DNA of 64,000 nt, from assembly GCA_030526405.1 (NCBI GenBank), contig JAUNCZ010000013.1, positions 1 to 64,000 of the forward strand. The letters are read 5' to 3'. The DNA is from Lachnospiraceae bacterium. GTDB taxonomy: Bacteria > Bacillota > Clostridia > Lachnospirales > Lachnospiraceae. The notes below the pieces were generated by a model. That model saw only the letters and a program-made list of their open reading frames with translations, did no database searches and had not been told where the DNA came from. This document shows, in pieces, positions 63,374 to 64,000 of this stretch. A program made the translations under genes and the position numbers. Each line of letters starts with the position of its first letter. Position 1 is the stretch's first letter.

Positions 63374-64000
63374 ATGAGTTGGACAGAAAGAACAAGCTTT
63401 GTTTTCAATTTGACTAACAGCTCTGACTTCGATGACATGACCACGGAGGAGCTTGGCCAGATCCTGGAGGCTCTAATCAGATTTGCCAGGACAGGAGAGG
63501 AGCAGATTGATACAAGCGATCGATTTATCAAGTCGGTATTCAGATCACAGGTGATGGCCATTAAGGCAAATTGGGAAAAGTATGATGAGACTGTGGCGCG
63601 CAATAGAGCCAATGGATCCAAAGGAGGAAGACCTAGAAAGTCAGCTCCTGCGGAAAGCCAGACGGAGCCAGTGGAAGCCAGTGGATGCCAGACGGAGCCA
63701 GTCGAAACCGAAGTGAACCCAGAAAAACCCAGTGGTTTTTATCCAAAACCCAAAAAACCCGATAAGGATATGGATAAGGATATGGATAAAGAAGAGGAGA
63801 AGGATAAAAAAAGCACCTCCTCCATCCTCTTTCCTTTTCCCTGTGATGTGGATGGAGTGAACAGTCTTGTGGAAAAGATGATAAACAACTACATCCAGAA
63901 GAGCAGATACAGCTATCTCACAGAAGAAGCTGTGAGATCTGTTTACCAGAATTTTGCAAATGGCTGCTATCGCGGTAAAGATGCCGGACTCTGGAAGCAG
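63374..64000 (+). CDS. DUF6291-like replication-region protein, cut by window edge
   Basis: At least 209 residues, no stop before the window ends. Residues ~1-75 match the DUF6291 pattern of phage and integrative-element proteins (MTTEELGQILEALIRFARTGEEQ, then IKANWEKYDETVARNRANGSKGGRPRK). A Pro/Glu/Lys-rich linker (~80-145, with DKDMDKDMDKEEEKDKK) follows, then a helical domain starting near SILFPFP. Such genes stand before DnaC-like helicase loaders, so it may be a replisome organiser. Start after GGGGGATTATAAC. Confidence 0.75.
   Translation, partial: MSWTERTSFVFNLTNSSDFDDMTTEELGQILEALIRFARTGEEQIDTSDRFIKSVFRSQVMAIKANWEKYDETVARNRANGSKGGRPRKSAPAESQTEPVEASGCQTEPVETEVNPEKPSGFYPKPKKPDKDMDKDMDKEEEKDKKSTSSILFPFPCDVDGVNSLVEKMINNYIQKSRYSYLTEEAVRSVYQNFANGCYRGKDAGLWKQ

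Larger units (their letters stand above)
58317..64000. mobile_element. Integrative element (probable prophage) at the ssrA 3' end, left part
   Basis: A tyrosine integrase, a phage-type repressor with divergent control region, small early genes, tRNA-like genes and a DUF6291-like gene follow ssrA directly. tmRNA genes are well-known integration targets, and the attachment core is probably within 58290-58316 (the T arm and acceptor). The right end and second att copy are outside the window, so prophage against integrative plasmid cannot be decided. Confidence 0.82.

Overview
The window is a chromosomal segment of a low- to mid-GC Clostridia bacterium, most likely a member of the Lachnospiraceae. 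The evidence is the Firmicute-type gene order ylxM-ffh-rpsP-khpA-rimM-trmD-rplS-lepB-rbgA, families common in that group (DUF4364, DUF512/PDZ radical SAM, C_GCAxxG_C_C, DUF445), strong AGGAGG ribosome binding sites and sigma-A promoters. I cannot name the genus from sequence alone.

Layout. 1-320: a small locus that looks like a type I toxin-antitoxin module, with a short promoter-driven gene on the minus strand and an antisense RNA with its own promoter and terminator on the plus strand. 444-4066: an AraC-type regulator, a Tp47-like lipoprotein and a membrane FMN-binding protein, the regulator and the lipoprotein operon sharing one palindromic operator. 4198-5746: citrate synthase as a single-gene unit. 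5902-12049: a signal recognition particle, ribosomal protein and tRNA/rRNA modification cluster. 12240-14274: a palindrome-rich element, glycerate kinase and an almost gene-free spacer. 14275-23217: rnhB and yraN, with a complete F-type ATP synthase operon lying between them; the c subunit carries a two-carboxylate motif that predicts Na+ coupling. 23256-40114: housekeeping genes (pgeF, SPFH protein, an unusual PRPP synthetase, der, plsY, gpsA, an ABC-F ATPase, a nucleotidyltransferase), then a MoxR ATPase/VWA pair with an LRR protein, and a large YYY-type membrane protein. 40260-54310: rarA, a PTS-IIC-like transporter, CapA-like, AEC carrier and DUF445 genes, a radical SAM gene, gpmI, dtd, a YbaK deacylase and a frameshifted AAA/PD-(D/E)XK gene. 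54466-58316: the secG-rnr-smpB-ssrA cluster for protein export, RNA decay and trans-translation.

58317-64000: the left end of an integrative element, probably a prophage, inserted at the 3' end of ssrA (tmRNA). It carries a tyrosine integrase, a cI-like repressor, a divergent control region with three TTAC-N3-GTAA operators placed over two promoters, small early genes, and a run of tRNA-like sequences. One of these is an ordinary tRNA(CAT). The others keep acceptor and T arms but have stretched, shrunken or missing anticodon arms. They alternate with long perfect hairpins and very small ORFs. The element runs off the right edge inside a DUF6291-like replication-region gene.

The strongest candidates for something undescribed are the tRNA-like RNA array (61513-63215), the type I toxin-antitoxin-like locus at the left edge, the potential pseudoknot between the ssrA promoter and mature tmRNA, and the shared operator plus 21-bp-spaced direct repeats around the AraC/Tp47/FMN operon. 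All coordinates and pairings were read by eye; no folding, alignment or database search was run.
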